NCBI GenBank assembly: GCA_902761395.1
Contig: CACWKJ010000039.1
Coordinates: 1-8,297 of the forward strand
Direction: 5' to 3'
From: an uncultured Elusimicrobium sp.
GTDB taxonomy: Bacteria; Elusimicrobiota; Endomicrobiia; Endomicrobiales; Endomicrobiaceae
DNA length: 8,297 bases
Both the position numbers and the translations under genes were made by a program. Below the pieces are notes generated by a model, which had not been told where the DNA came from, did no database searches, and saw nothing but the letters and a program-made list of their open reading frames with translations. Shown in pieces: positions 1-6,282 of the stretch; within the stretch, counting starts at the first letter, position 1; every line of letters starts with the position of its first letter.

Positions 1-2793
1 TCCCGATACTGCAGATTCGTTGGATATAGGATTTTCTTTGCCTCGTACAAAACTCATGTTACCGGTTTCTTTATCGTAACTTGCATCATATTCATACATA
101 ACCGAATATGCTTTATCTACAGATTCGACAATGGCTTTTAAATCTTCTCCGGTTATAAATTCTAAACTTATTTCCTCTTTTTTATCGGTATCTTTTGTAA
201 CGTTAATTGCCGTTACATTTACTTCTCCGGTACATAAAATATTGTGTGCAGTTATTGTGTCCATTTTTTCATTATTTAAATCGGCATCAACTTTTAAATT
301 TAAGATATTAACCACTTCTAAACTGTTTGAAAACTCATAATCTTGTAATACGGAATTTGCCAAATCCATTGTTGCATTATAAATTTTATATTTGCTATTA
401 GAATTAAATAAAGTTCCGTTTTTACCCAATTGTAAGTAGGTGTCTATAGTTATTTCACCGGTATATTCGGACATATCCGCATTTAATATCGTTTTGGATG
501 TGTCTTCTGTTCTATCCAGGAAATTGGAGGTATTAGAGAAAAAAAACAAGTTACTATCAGAAGAGTAAGAGACAAGTTTATCGTTAAAGATTATATTTGC
601 GCCATCGTTTTCAAATCTTATTGTTCCTTTATTATCAAATATTGCAACATCATTTCCGGTAAACTCAACATCTTCACTGATTGCAAAAAAGTCTAAAGTT
701 CCTCCATTATTATGTATTGCCGAATTTTTGTTATTTATAAACTTTGCACCATCTCTAAAAGTTATATCGCCTTTTTCATCGTTGTATATTGCACCACCAT
801 TTTTTGCTTGATTGGAAATAAAAGTTGGATTTTTCGCAAATTCAATACTACCATTATTTGAAATTGCTCCGCCTAAATTTGTTGCTGTATTGGATTCAAA
901 TTTTGCGTTTGCACCGAACAATATCGTGCCCAGCCATTCAGAATTATATATAACTCCGCCGCTATTTCCTGCGGAATTGTTACGAAAAGTAACATCGTGT
1001 CCTATACTTATAATCGAACGGTTACTATAGTTAGTAAAAACTCCTCCTCTGCCAACCGCATTATTGTTTTCAAATGTTGTGTTTGAACCGATTCGCGTAG
1101 TTCCGTAATTATCAACTACTGCACCGTAATTCCCGAAAAATCCGGATATTGTTTTTACATTTTCCAATTTTAATATTTTATAATAATCATCTGTAGTACC
1201 TACAGACATTCCTTTTTTATTGTTTGAAGTTATATCGTAACCGTTTCCGTTTATTATGAGTTGGTCACCTTCTAAACTGCTTAGATTTTGAGACAAACTT
1301 TCGTTATTTGATAAATTATAAACTTTGAAAGATGTAGTGTCACTTATAACTTGTGCAAGTGTTTGTGTTTGATTTAATACCGTATAGTCAACGTCCGTAC
1401 CATTTAATGAAGTTGGGTTCTTTGTAAATTTTACTGTTTTTCCGTGTTGAGTTACTTTTAAATCTACATTAAGTTTAGGATAATAATCATTAAGAATATT
1501 GTCGATTAATACAACATTAAATGTTCCGGTACTATTTGTTATTGAGGTATTTGTAATATTCACATTTGTTAGCACTATTTCCGAGCCTTCATCAACATAC
1601 CTGGGAGAAAAAGTATCTCCGGTTGAATTATTTCCCAGTAAAGTTGCATCTATTTCCAATAAAGCATTACCGGAAAAGCGATTAGGCCTTACAACCAAAT
1701 AATTGTTTACTTCTTCGTTTATTAAATTTAAAGTTGCAGAACCATATGTATCGCCCATAACTAAATTTCCGCTAAAAATTTTTCCGTTTTTTCCTAATTC
1801 AAGTGTACTGCCATTATCCAAGGTTACTGTTCCGTTATATCCTGACATATCTTCATTTAATATTATTTTCCCGGATCCTGATATCCTCATTATTGAATTT
1901 TCATTTTTAGATGTTATTCTGTCGTTGAATATTATATTTGAACCATATCTTGTCAGCATGCCAATTTGTCCTTCAGAATCATATATTGCATTTGATACCC
2001 CGTTTGCTTTATTTCCCGTAAATTCAATATCCCCGCAATCAGCCCATAATTCTAATACATGACAATTATATATTGCTCCGCCGTAACCGGTGTCGGCTGT
2101 ATTGTTTATAAATTTTGCTCCACCGAGTATTCCTAAACCACTACAATTATATATTGCTCCACCGTTTTCTGCCGAGTTTGAATCAAAAAGTGCATTTCTG
2201 TATATGATAATTTTATTTGTCTCATCAGAACTGTTGGAAATACCATTATATATTGCTCCGCCGTTTTTATATGCTTTATTATTTATAAATTGTGCATTTT
2301 GAAAAATGTTTGTTTCTCCGATGAAGTCATTACTGATGGCTCCACCATTATTTGTACACGTATTATTTAAAAATTTTACATTGTTTTTAATTAAAATTAA
2401 TCCACCATAATTATGTATAGTTGAAATGCCATAAGAATAATCTTGGTTTGAATTAAATTCAACATTGTTCCCTATTTCCAGGTTCCCCGTTACATTAACA
2501 ATAGCTCCATTCTTATTTGATATAAAAGAAGAACCATCACCTATTTTCAAAAAAGCATCTGAGCCTAAGGCTATTGCAAGAGGTTCATTATTTTTGAAAG
2601 TAACATTGTTTAGTATAAGTTCTCCCATAACACCAAAAATTGCCATATAATCATCCGCGGGCAAACCGTTGTAAGTTTCGTTTTCTTCTATTAATGTTTC
2701 ACCTTCAGGTACAAGATATTTAAACTGTTCTTGTGCAAAAGATGTTGTAGATACAAAAAGAGTCAAAATAAGTGATAGTAACAGTTTTTTCAT
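1..2793 (-). CDS. Polymorphic outer membrane protein (Pmp)/autotransporter-like surface protein, 3' end outside window
   Basis: Reading the minus strand from the ATG at 2793-2791 gives 931 codons without a stop, ending flush with the window edge, so the C-terminus is missing. Residues 1-20 are a Sec signal peptide (MKK, a hydrophobic core, cleavage likely after SFA). The rest is Asn/Gly/Ile/Thr-rich with recurring GGA-I-x-N motifs followed by F-x-x-N: GGAISN at 150, GGAIYN at 178, 211 and 238, then GGVFTN at 583, GGVIYN at 612, GGAISN at 641 and GGAIYN at 666. This is the signature of chlamydial Pmp-type repeats, which fold as a right-handed beta-helix passenger. Two homologous modules are visible: each has the GGAIYN block, then NIIFND (286; 733), an N-x-DMS box (M316; M774) and LGKNG (333; about 789). 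An outer-membrane beta-barrel or other anchor would be expected beyond the left edge but is not seen. The role is probably surface-exposed (adhesion or interaction); this is inference. The GGAGGA site 7 bases upstream supports the start. Confidence 0.85.
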   Translation of the reverse strand, partial: MKKLLLSLILTLFVSTTSFAQEQFKYLVPEGETLIEENETYNGLPADDYMAIFGVMGELILNNVTFKNNEPLAIALGSDAFLKIGDGSSFISNKNGAIVNVTGNLEIGNNVEFNSNQDYSYGISTIHNYGGLILIKNNVKFLNNTCTNNGGAISNDFIGETNIFQNAQFINNKAYKNGGAIYNGISNSSDETNKIIIYRNALFDSNSAENGGAIYNCSGLGILGGAKFINNTADTGYGGAIYNCHVLELWADCGDIEFTGNKANGVSNAIYDSEGQIGMLTRYGSNIIFNDRITSKNENSIMRISGSGKIILNEDMSGYNGTVTLDNGSTLELGKNGKIFSGNLVMGDTYGSATLNLINEEVNNYLVVRPNRFSGNALLEIDATLLGNNSTGDTFSPRYVDEGSEIVLTNVNITNTSITNSTGTFNVVLIDNILNDYYPKLNVDLKVTQHGKTVKFTKNPTSLNGTDVDYTVLNQTQTLAQVISDTTSFKVYNLSNNESLSQNLSSLEGDQLIINGNGYDITSNNKKGMSVGTTDDYYKILKLENVKTISGFFGNYGAVVDNYGTTRIGSNTTFENNNAVGRGGVFTNYSNRSIISIGHDVTFRNNSAGNSGGVIYNSEWLGTILFGANAKFESNTATNLGGAISNNGSIEFAKNPTFISNQAKNGGAIYNDEKGDITFRDGAKFINNKNSAIHNNGGTLDFFAISEDVEFTGNDVAIFDNKGTIRFENDGANIIFNDKLVSYSSDSNLFFFSNTSNFLDRTEDTSKTILNADMSEYTGEITIDTYLQLGKNGTLFNSNSKYKIYNATMDLANSVLQDYEFSNSLEVVNILNLKVDADLNNEKMDTITAHNILCTGEVNVTAINVTKDTDKKEEISLEFITGEDLKAIVESVDKAYSVMYEYDASYDKETGNMSFVRGKENPISNESAVSG

Positions 2794-2800
2794 TTGTGTG

Positions 2801-2806
2801 TCCTCC
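2801..2806 (-). promoter_or_regulatory. Ribosome binding site of the Pmp-like gene
   Basis: The minus strand reads GGAGGA, 7 bases before the ATG at 2793. It is a near-perfect Shine-Dalgarno sequence and fixes the start that gives the clean signal peptide. Confidence 0.85.
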
Positions 2807-2893
2807 AATAAAATTTTTATGTGCATCTGTAAATATTAAATTCGTGAAGAAAATTTTAAATTTGTTTTTGATTTAACAAATTTGGCAAAGAAT

Positions 2894-2923
2894 ATTATAA
2901 CTTATATTAAAATGTAATTGCAA
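2894..2923 (-). promoter_or_regulatory. Putative sigma70-type promoter of the Pmp-like gene
   Basis: On the minus strand a perfect -10 TATAAT lies at 2899-2894. A -35-like TTGCAA (4 of 6 matches) lies at 2923-2918, with an 18-base spacer. Transcription would start near 2887, leaving a leader of roughly 90 bases, AT-rich, before the start codon. Two copies of AATGTAATT (2911-2919 and 2922-2930, plus-strand reading) overlap the -35 region and could be a regulator site. The -10 is convincing; the -35 is weaker. Confidence 0.5.
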
Positions 2924-2930
2924 TGTAATT
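2911..2930. repeat. Direct repeat AATGTAATT x2, 11-bp period, over the Pmp promoter
   Basis: AATGTAATT occurs at 2911-2919 and again, identical, at 2922-2930, separated by GC. The 11-bp period puts both copies on nearly the same face of the helix, and they overlap the -35 of the Pmp-like gene. This is the geometry of an operator, but no regulator is visible and AT-rich sequence makes chance copies likely. Confidence 0.35.
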
Positions 2931-2939
2931 TATAATAAC

Positions 2940-2971
2940 AAAAAACGGGAAGAAATCTCTTCCCGTTTTTT
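2940..2971. terminator. Bidirectional rho-independent terminator after hisG
   Basis: A perfect 14-bp inverted repeat: arms 2940-2953 (A6-CGGGAAGA) and 2958-2971 (TCTTCCCG-T6), with a 4-base loop. The GC-rich core is flanked by A6 on one side and T6 on the other, so each strand yields a stem followed by a U-tract. On the minus strand it ends the DUF1015-cvpA-hisG transcript about 95 bases after hisG and insulates the separately promoted Pmp-like gene. Confidence 0.9.
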
Positions 2972-3013
2972 TATTATTATTTAATCTTTTAATTCTTTAG
3001 TTGTTGTCGTTTC

Positions 3014-3045
3014 CATGCATCTATACTTCTATGCATCCATACCTC
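3014..3045. repeat. Degenerate 8-bp tandem repeat, four units
   Basis: Four consecutive 8-base units, CATGCATC, TATACTTC, TATGCATC and CATACCTC (3014-3021, 3022-3029, 3030-3037, 3038-3045), fit the consensus YATRCHTC. On the transcribed minus strand this is GADGYATR. It lies in the 3' untranslated part of the hisG transcript, between the small hairpin beside the hisG stop and the terminator. No coding role is evident; it looks like a decayed short tandem repeat. Confidence 0.55.
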
Positions 3046-3065
3046 AAAATTGCTTTAGCAATTTT
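3046..3065. repeat. Small inverted repeat at the hisG stop codon
   Basis: AAAATTGC (3046-3053) and GCAATTTT (3058-3065) form a perfect 8-bp stem with a 4-base loop, directly after the hisG TAA on the minus strand. It has only two G-C pairs and no following U-tract in the hisG direction, so it is unlikely to terminate by itself. It could protect the 3' end of the message or be chance. Confidence 0.4.
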
Positions 3066-3937
3066 TAGTATATAATCTTATTTAAAGGATATTCAATAAT
3101 CCCTTCCGCACCTGCTCTCTTAAGTGCCGGAATAACTCTTTTTACAATATTTTCTTCGATGATAACTTCCAAAGCAATCCAATTACCGTCGCTCAAATTT
3201 GAAATTGTAGGTTTTCTTAATGCCGGCAATATTTTTTCAACTTCAGGCAACTTTTTGAAAGGTATATTCATTTTTAAACCAACCATACCTTCTGCATTTA
3301 ATGCACCTTGTAAAAGTATTGCAAGATTTTCGATTTTTTCTCTTTTCCAAGAATCTTTCCAAGAAGAATTGTTTGCAATAAGTCTTGTTGTTGAAGTTAA
3401 AATCTCTTCAACTATTCTCAAGTGATTTGCTCTTAAAGATGAACCTGTTTCGGTAAGTTCAACGATAGCATCTACAAGTTTACCTGCTTTAGCTTCCGTT
3501 GCACCCCAGGAAAATTCTATATTTGCTTTAACTTTGTTTTTTGCAAAATATTTTTTTGTATAGTTTAAAAGCTCTGTTGCAATTCTTTTGCCTTGCAAAT
3601 CTTTTACGCTTTTTATTTTTGATGCTTCAGGTACTGCCAATACCCATCTTACAGGTCTGAAACCTGACTTGGCATATCTCAACTCGCAAACTTCTTTAAC
3701 TTTTGCATTTGTTTCGCATATCCAATCAAAACCGGTAAGACCTGCATCAAATACACCGTCTTGAACATATTTTGCCATTTCTTGAGATCTTACAAGCATA
3801 ACTTCTATTTCTTCATCGCTGCATGTAGGGAAATAAGATCTTGAAGAAACATTTATTCTTATACCTGCTTTTTTAAATAATTCAATTGTTGATTCTTGTA
3901 AACTGCCTTTTGGAAATCCTAATCTTAATTTTTTCAC
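3065..3937 (-). CDS. hisG: ATP phosphoribosyltransferase, long form (HisG)
   Basis: Catalyses the first, committed step of histidine biosynthesis in the cytoplasm: ATP + PRPP give phosphoribosyl-ATP. The 290 residues match the long, single-subunit form rather than the short form that needs HisZ. Visible family motifs are PKGSLQEST near residues 9-17, DAGLTGFDW at 64-72, a RPVRWVLAVP strand at 94-103, and the PRPP-binding loop ELTETGSSLRAN at 160-171. The C-terminal part from about residue 212 (AEGMVGLKMN ... LPALRKPT ... EYPLNKI) is the ACT-like regulatory domain that in this family mediates histidine feedback inhibition. The start is GTG (3937-3935), with AGGAGA 6 bases upstream; the next residues KKLRLGFPKG match the family N-terminus, so no extension is needed. 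It is the last gene of the three-gene operon, 26 bases after the cvpA-like gene. No other his gene is in the window, so the pathway must be encoded elsewhere. Confidence 0.96.
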   Translation of the reverse strand: MKKLRLGFPKGSLQESTIELFKKAGIRINVSSRSYFPTCSDEEIEVMLVRSQEMAKYVQDGVFDAGLTGFDWICETNAKVKEVCELRYAKSGFRPVRWVLAVPEASKIKSVKDLQGKRIATELLNYTKKYFAKNKVKANIEFSWGATEAKAGKLVDAIVELTETGSSLRANHLRIVEEILTSTTRLIANNSSWKDSWKREKIENLAILLQGALNAEGMVGLKMNIPFKKLPEVEKILPALRKPTISNLSDGNWIALEVIIEENIVKRVIPALKRAGAEGIIEYPLNKIIY

Positions 3938-3943
3938 TGTTAT

Positions 3944-3949
3944 TCTCCT
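3944..3949 (-). promoter_or_regulatory. Ribosome binding site deciding the GTG start of hisG
   Basis: The minus strand reads AGGAGA, 6 bases before the GTG at 3937. There is no ATG at a suitable distance, so this site supports GTG as the true initiator. Confidence 0.8.
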
Positions 3950-3963
3950 AATATTAAATGTAC

Positions 3964-4407
3964 TTATTTTTTATCAAACTTAAAATCCGGAACATACTTG
4001 CCGAATATAGGCAACACTTCTTTAGACAAATTCGATATGTAGGTCGTTGTTGCCGTTTCTACTTTATTTTCGGAATTGTTGAAAGCCGGTATCACAACAT
4101 TTGCCGATAATACAAGCCATATAAAAATTCCCAAACAAGCACCTGCCAATTTATCGAATATTGATAAATAAAAAAACTTAACTATTCCGAATATAAAAAG
4201 ACCTATTAAAAAAATTATAATTGCCACCGCAGCAAAAATAAAATAATAATTTATACCGAACTGATACGGATAATTTTCCGCTAATACTATAGCGAAAAAT
4301 CCTGCGGCAACCGCAAAAAAACTTTTAATTATACCTGCATAAAAACCTATGTACAACAACACTGCCAACAATACAAACAAAATAATGTTAATTAAAATGT
4401 TTAACAT
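3964..4407 (-). CDS. CvpA-family inner membrane protein
   Basis: A 147-residue, strongly hydrophobic protein with about four transmembrane helices (roughly residues 3-22, 28-44, 54-76 and 88-106) and a polar C-terminal tail ending FDKK. The layout, the GFYAGIIKSFF segment after helix 1 and the FDKLAGACLGI segment before helix 4 match the CvpA family (Pfam CvpA, colicin V production protein), whose members are usually about 160-180 residues. E. coli CvpA is needed for colicin V production; the molecular role in most bacteria is unclear, and no colicin gene is seen here. The ATG at 4407-4405 overlaps the last 7 bases of the DUF1015 gene, including its TAA. No Shine-Dalgarno is evident, so translation is probably coupled to the upstream gene. 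The family call is from pattern recognition of a low-complexity membrane protein, so moderately firm. Confidence 0.75.
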   Translation of the reverse strand: MLNILINIILFVLLAVLLYIGFYAGIIKSFFAVAAGFFAIVLAENYPYQFGINYYFIFAAVAIIIFLIGLFIFGIVKFFYLSIFDKLAGACLGIFIWLVLSANVVIPAFNNSENKVETATTTYISNLSKEVLPIFGKYVPDFKFDKK

Positions 4408-5621
4408 GATTTATGTATTATTATACCGCTTGCCAATTTCGGGAAAAAGTAAGTGGATTTTTGCGGCATATTTTCATTGTTCAATGCAATTTCTTTTATT
4501 GCTTCCACCGGTGTTGCAGGAACCAAAATCGCAATCTTTTTCGTTTTCTTGGCAAGAGCTATTGCTTCTTTTTCGTCTTTAACATAAACATATTTGTCTG
4601 CAGTAACCTGTTCTTTAGGTATCAATATGTTGTGCAATATACTTACACCCAAATTTCTGAAAGCCGAACAATTTTTCGGCATAGCTTTTTTAAGCAATGC
4701 TTCATTCTTTATAACCAAAGTTCTGTATTTGCCGTCTTTAAATAACAAAATAGGTTGAATTTTGGCTTTTTGAAGTTTATTAAAATCTTTTTGAGGTAAA
4801 ACATTAAAGTATTTTTCAATGTTTTGTTCAAGATTTTTAGGCTCTTCGATAACTCTGTGTGTAGGCCATATTGAAATACCGCTGTCTTCCATCGGGCACA
4901 AATATGCAAGAACATATCCGTATTCGTTTTTGTCGGAAAACTTTTTATCTTTGCTTTTCATATATTGCAAATAGTTCCAAGATGTTTCGTATCTGTGGTG
5001 ACCGTCGGCAATAAATGTTTTTTTGTTTTTCAATGAGTCTTCTACTTCTTTTACTATTTTTTCATCGTCTATAACCCACAATTTATGAACTGTTTTTTCT
5101 TTGTCTGTTGCAACGGAAGTAGGTTTTTTCTTTGATATTTTTTTGCACAAATTAACGATTTTTTTCTTGTCATCGTTAAACAATAAGAAAATCGGACTTA
5201 AATTTGCTTTAACGGCTTTTAATAAACTCAATCTGTCTGCTTTCGGCTTGGAAAGTGTTTTTTCATGAGCTTTTACTGCTCCGCCGTGAGGATTTTCTAT
5301 TTTAAGTGCCGCAAAGAAACCTCTTCTTACCATTTTTTTACCATGGTCTACAAATGCTTGTTCATAGAAATAGAGAGCGGGTTTTGTTTCTTGCAACAAA
5401 ACATTTTTATCTAACCATTCTTTGAACAAAACATTTGCTTGCGCATACTTGTTCCTTTTACCTTTTGGGTCCGAAAGTTCCAACTGGACCATATTATATT
5501 TAGATTTTGCTTTCAATTTTTTCTTTTCTTCCGCACTTATTACATCATAAGGAGGGCAAATTTCGTTCGTAATGTTTGCTTTAGAATATCTTACACCGTT
5601 AAATGCTTTTATTATAGCCAT
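4401..5621 (-). CDS. DUF1015 family protein (conserved, function unknown)
   Basis: A 406-residue soluble protein with no signal peptide or membrane segment, about the usual length of the DUF1015 family. Its hallmarks are present in order: CPPYDVIS near the N-terminus (about residues 22-29), HE at 119-120 in AHEKT followed by DRLSLLKA and NLSPIFLLF, the invariant-looking IADGHHRYET centred on H208-H209-R210, and PTHRVI with H255. The clustered His, Glu and Arg suggest a catalytic or ligand-binding site, but no reaction is established that I can name. It is first in the operon with the CvpA-like gene (7-base overlap) and hisG. The start ATG at 5621-5619 has AGGAG 7 bases upstream and a strong promoter just beyond. 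The Lys content is high, as expected in an AT-rich genome. Confidence 0.93.
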   Translation of the reverse strand: MAIIKAFNGVRYSKANITNEICPPYDVISAEEKKKLKAKSKYNMVQLELSDPKGKRNKYAQANVLFKEWLDKNVLLQETKPALYFYEQAFVDHGKKMVRRGFFAALKIENPHGGAVKAHEKTLSKPKADRLSLLKAVKANLSPIFLLFNDDKKKIVNLCKKISKKKPTSVATDKEKTVHKLWVIDDEKIVKEVEDSLKNKKTFIADGHHRYETSWNYLQYMKSKDKKFSDKNEYGYVLAYLCPMEDSGISIWPTHRVIEEPKNLEQNIEKYFNVLPQKDFNKLQKAKIQPILLFKDGKYRTLVIKNEALLKKAMPKNCSAFRNLGVSILHNILIPKEQVTADKYVYVKDEKEAIALAKKTKKIAILVPATPVEAIKEIALNNENMPQKSTYFFPKLASGIIIHKSC

Positions 5622-5628
5622 TTTAACA

Positions 5629-5681
5629 CTCCTGTTTTTAAAATATTATTGATTTTACATAATATTTCGGCATATTGTCAA
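5629..5681 (-). promoter_or_regulatory. Promoter and ribosome binding site of the DUF1015-cvpA-hisG operon
   Basis: On the minus strand a perfect -35 TTGACA lies at 5681-5676. A -10-like TAAAAT lies at 5657-5652, with an 18-base spacer. Transcription would begin near 5645, giving a leader of about 24 bases. AGGAG at 5633-5629 sits 7 bases before the ATG. No other promoter is evident between the three genes, which supports a single transcript ending at the terminator at 2940-2971. Confidence 0.6.
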
Positions 5682-5726
5682 AAAAACGGGTAAATTGTGA
5701 AAATTCGGTAAAATTTTATTTTTTTA

Positions 5727-5755
5727 TTGCGGTTATTTTATTCAAGTGCTATAAT
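5727..5755 (+). promoter_or_regulatory. Extended -10 promoter abutting the start codon at 5764
   Basis: TATAAT at 5750-5755 is preceded by TG at 5747-5748 (extended -10). A partial -35, TTGCGG, lies at 5727-5732 with a 17-base spacer. The expected transcription start is about 5761-5763, at or within a few bases of the ATG at 5764. There is no room for, and no sign of, a Shine-Dalgarno sequence, so the message is predicted to be leaderless or nearly so. It is divergent from the operon promoter at 5652-5681. Confidence 0.6.
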
Positions 5756-5763
5756 TAGAATGT

Positions 5764-6243
5764 ATGAAAAGCATCTTAAAGTGCGTTTTAGCTTTTTTTG
5801 TTTTCTTTTCGATGGTAGATTTGTCGGCAATAAATCTATTAAGAGATTTTCATTTTGATACAAAAACTACAGCCGCAATATCAATGTCGGATGTTGTAAA
5901 AGTTCAGTATGATTTATTGCAACAAACGAAAAATGTTGTAGCCAATGTGTGTGATAACATAGCAAAAGATGTTATAAGCTTGTTAGCTCCGACACAACAA
6001 AACAATGTATTTCTTGCTACTAATCAAAAAGAAAGAAAATTAAGTACCGACAGCTGCTTTAATTTTGTTAAAGTTGTTCTGTCGGTATTTGTTTCAAGTA
6101 TAAGTTATGTATTAAAAAACACCAAGGTACCGCTGTTTTTCTTTGTATTTGTATTCGTGTTTTTATTGAGGTATCTGGGGCTTTTATTTACATTTGACGG
6201 GATAATTGTCTCTAAATGGTATAAAAAGGCATATAGCATGTAG
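5764..6243 (+). CDS. Hypothetical small membrane protein with signal peptide or N-terminal anchor
   Basis: I do not recognise this 159-residue protein. Residues 1-22 (MKSILK, then a Phe/Val-rich core, ending DLSA) look like a Sec signal peptide or anchor. Residues 23-97 are polar with scattered Gln, Asn and Asp, and contain C62 and C97. Two further hydrophobic stretches follow, about 99-116 and 121-143, the second very Phe/Val-rich. The short C-terminus SKWYKKAYSM is basic. A periplasmic middle region with a C-terminal membrane hairpin is the likely topology. The ATG lies only 8 bases after a strong -10, with no Shine-Dalgarno; a later in-frame ATG (codon 17) would destroy the signal peptide and also lacks a ribosome site. 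The stop codon lies in the loop of a terminator-like hairpin. The next gene starts 39 bases on, in the same direction, and is also exported, so the two may work together. Confidence 0.75.
   Translation: MKSILKCVLAFFVFFSMVDLSAINLLRDFHFDTKTTAAISMSDVVKVQYDLLQQTKNVVANVCDNIAKDVISLLAPTQQNNVFLATNQKERKLSTDSCFNFVKVVLSVFVSSISYVLKNTKVPLFFFVFVFVFLLRYLGLLFTFDGIIVSKWYKKAYSM
6217..6225 (+). promoter_or_regulatory. Possible extended -10 element for the downstream gene
   Basis: TGGTATAAA fits an extended -10 (TGn then TATAAA). A TTGACG at 6194-6199 resembles a -35, but the spacer is 20 bases, longer than ideal. If used, transcription would begin near 6232, inside the left arm of the hairpin at 6229-6257. The resulting RNA would lack part of the stem and escape termination. 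This is speculative; it is noted because the gene at 6283 otherwise lacks room for a promoter of its own. Confidence 0.25.
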
Positions 6244-6264
6244 TAAATGCTATATGCTTTTTTT
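6229..6264 (+). terminator. Terminator/attenuator hairpin overlapping the stop codon of the 5764 gene
   Basis: A perfect 11-bp inverted repeat: GCATATAGCAT (6229-6239) and ATGCTATATGC (6247-6257), with a 7-base loop holding the TAG stop (6241-6243), followed by seven T residues (6258-6264). The left arm encodes the last residues of the 159-residue protein. The stem is AT-rich (four G-C pairs), so termination may be partial. It lies directly before the ribosome site of the next gene, so that gene needs read-through or an internal promoter. Confidence 0.75.
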
Positions 6265-6269
6265 ATTGT

Positions 6270-6274
6270 AAGGA
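6270..6274 (+). promoter_or_regulatory. Ribosome binding site deciding the start at 6283
   Basis: AAGGA at 6270-6274 is 8 bases before the ATG at 6283. An in-frame ATG at 6274 overlaps this site and would leave no spacing, so 6283 is preferred. Confidence 0.7.
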
Positions 6275-6282
6275 TGGAAATT

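Larger units (their letters stand above)
2794..3064. other. Intergenic region between hisG and the Pmp-like gene
   Basis: These 271 bases hold, from left to right, the Pmp ribosome site and AT-rich leader, its promoter with direct repeats, the bidirectional terminator, the 8-bp tandem repeat and the hairpin at the hisG stop. No convincing gene is seen. A 15-residue minus-strand frame (3036-2989) crosses the tandem repeat but looks fortuitous. Confidence 0.7.

Noticed and set aside
2065..2262. Recurring ATTATATATTGCTCC[AG]CC sequence at 2065, 2146 and 2245, CRISPR-like at first sight
   Set aside because: The copies are in frame on the minus strand and encode the GGAIYN protein motif of the Pmp-like repeats. 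Spacing is irregular (81 and 99 bases) and the intervening sequence is coding.
131..2650. Several plus-strand open frames of 60-120 codons within 1-2793
   Set aside because: They are antisense shadows of the Pmp-like gene, with no ribosome sites and low-complexity Phe/Ile/Ser/Pro-rich sequence.
2989..3036. Minus-strand 15-residue frame beginning MHRSIDAW after a GAGG
   Set aside because: It is very short, runs through the 8-bp tandem repeat, and its GAGG lies too close to the ATG. It is best read as non-coding repeat.
4349..5693. Plus-strand frames opposite the DUF1015 and CvpA-like genes
   Set aside because: They lie antisense to strongly recognisable conserved proteins and have Phe/Cys/Ile-rich compositions typical of shadows.
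5687..5715. Imperfect direct repeat CGGGTAAATT / CGGTAAAATT in the divergent promoter region
   Set aside because: The match is imperfect and made of common AT-rich words. It is not strong enough to call an operator without comparative data.
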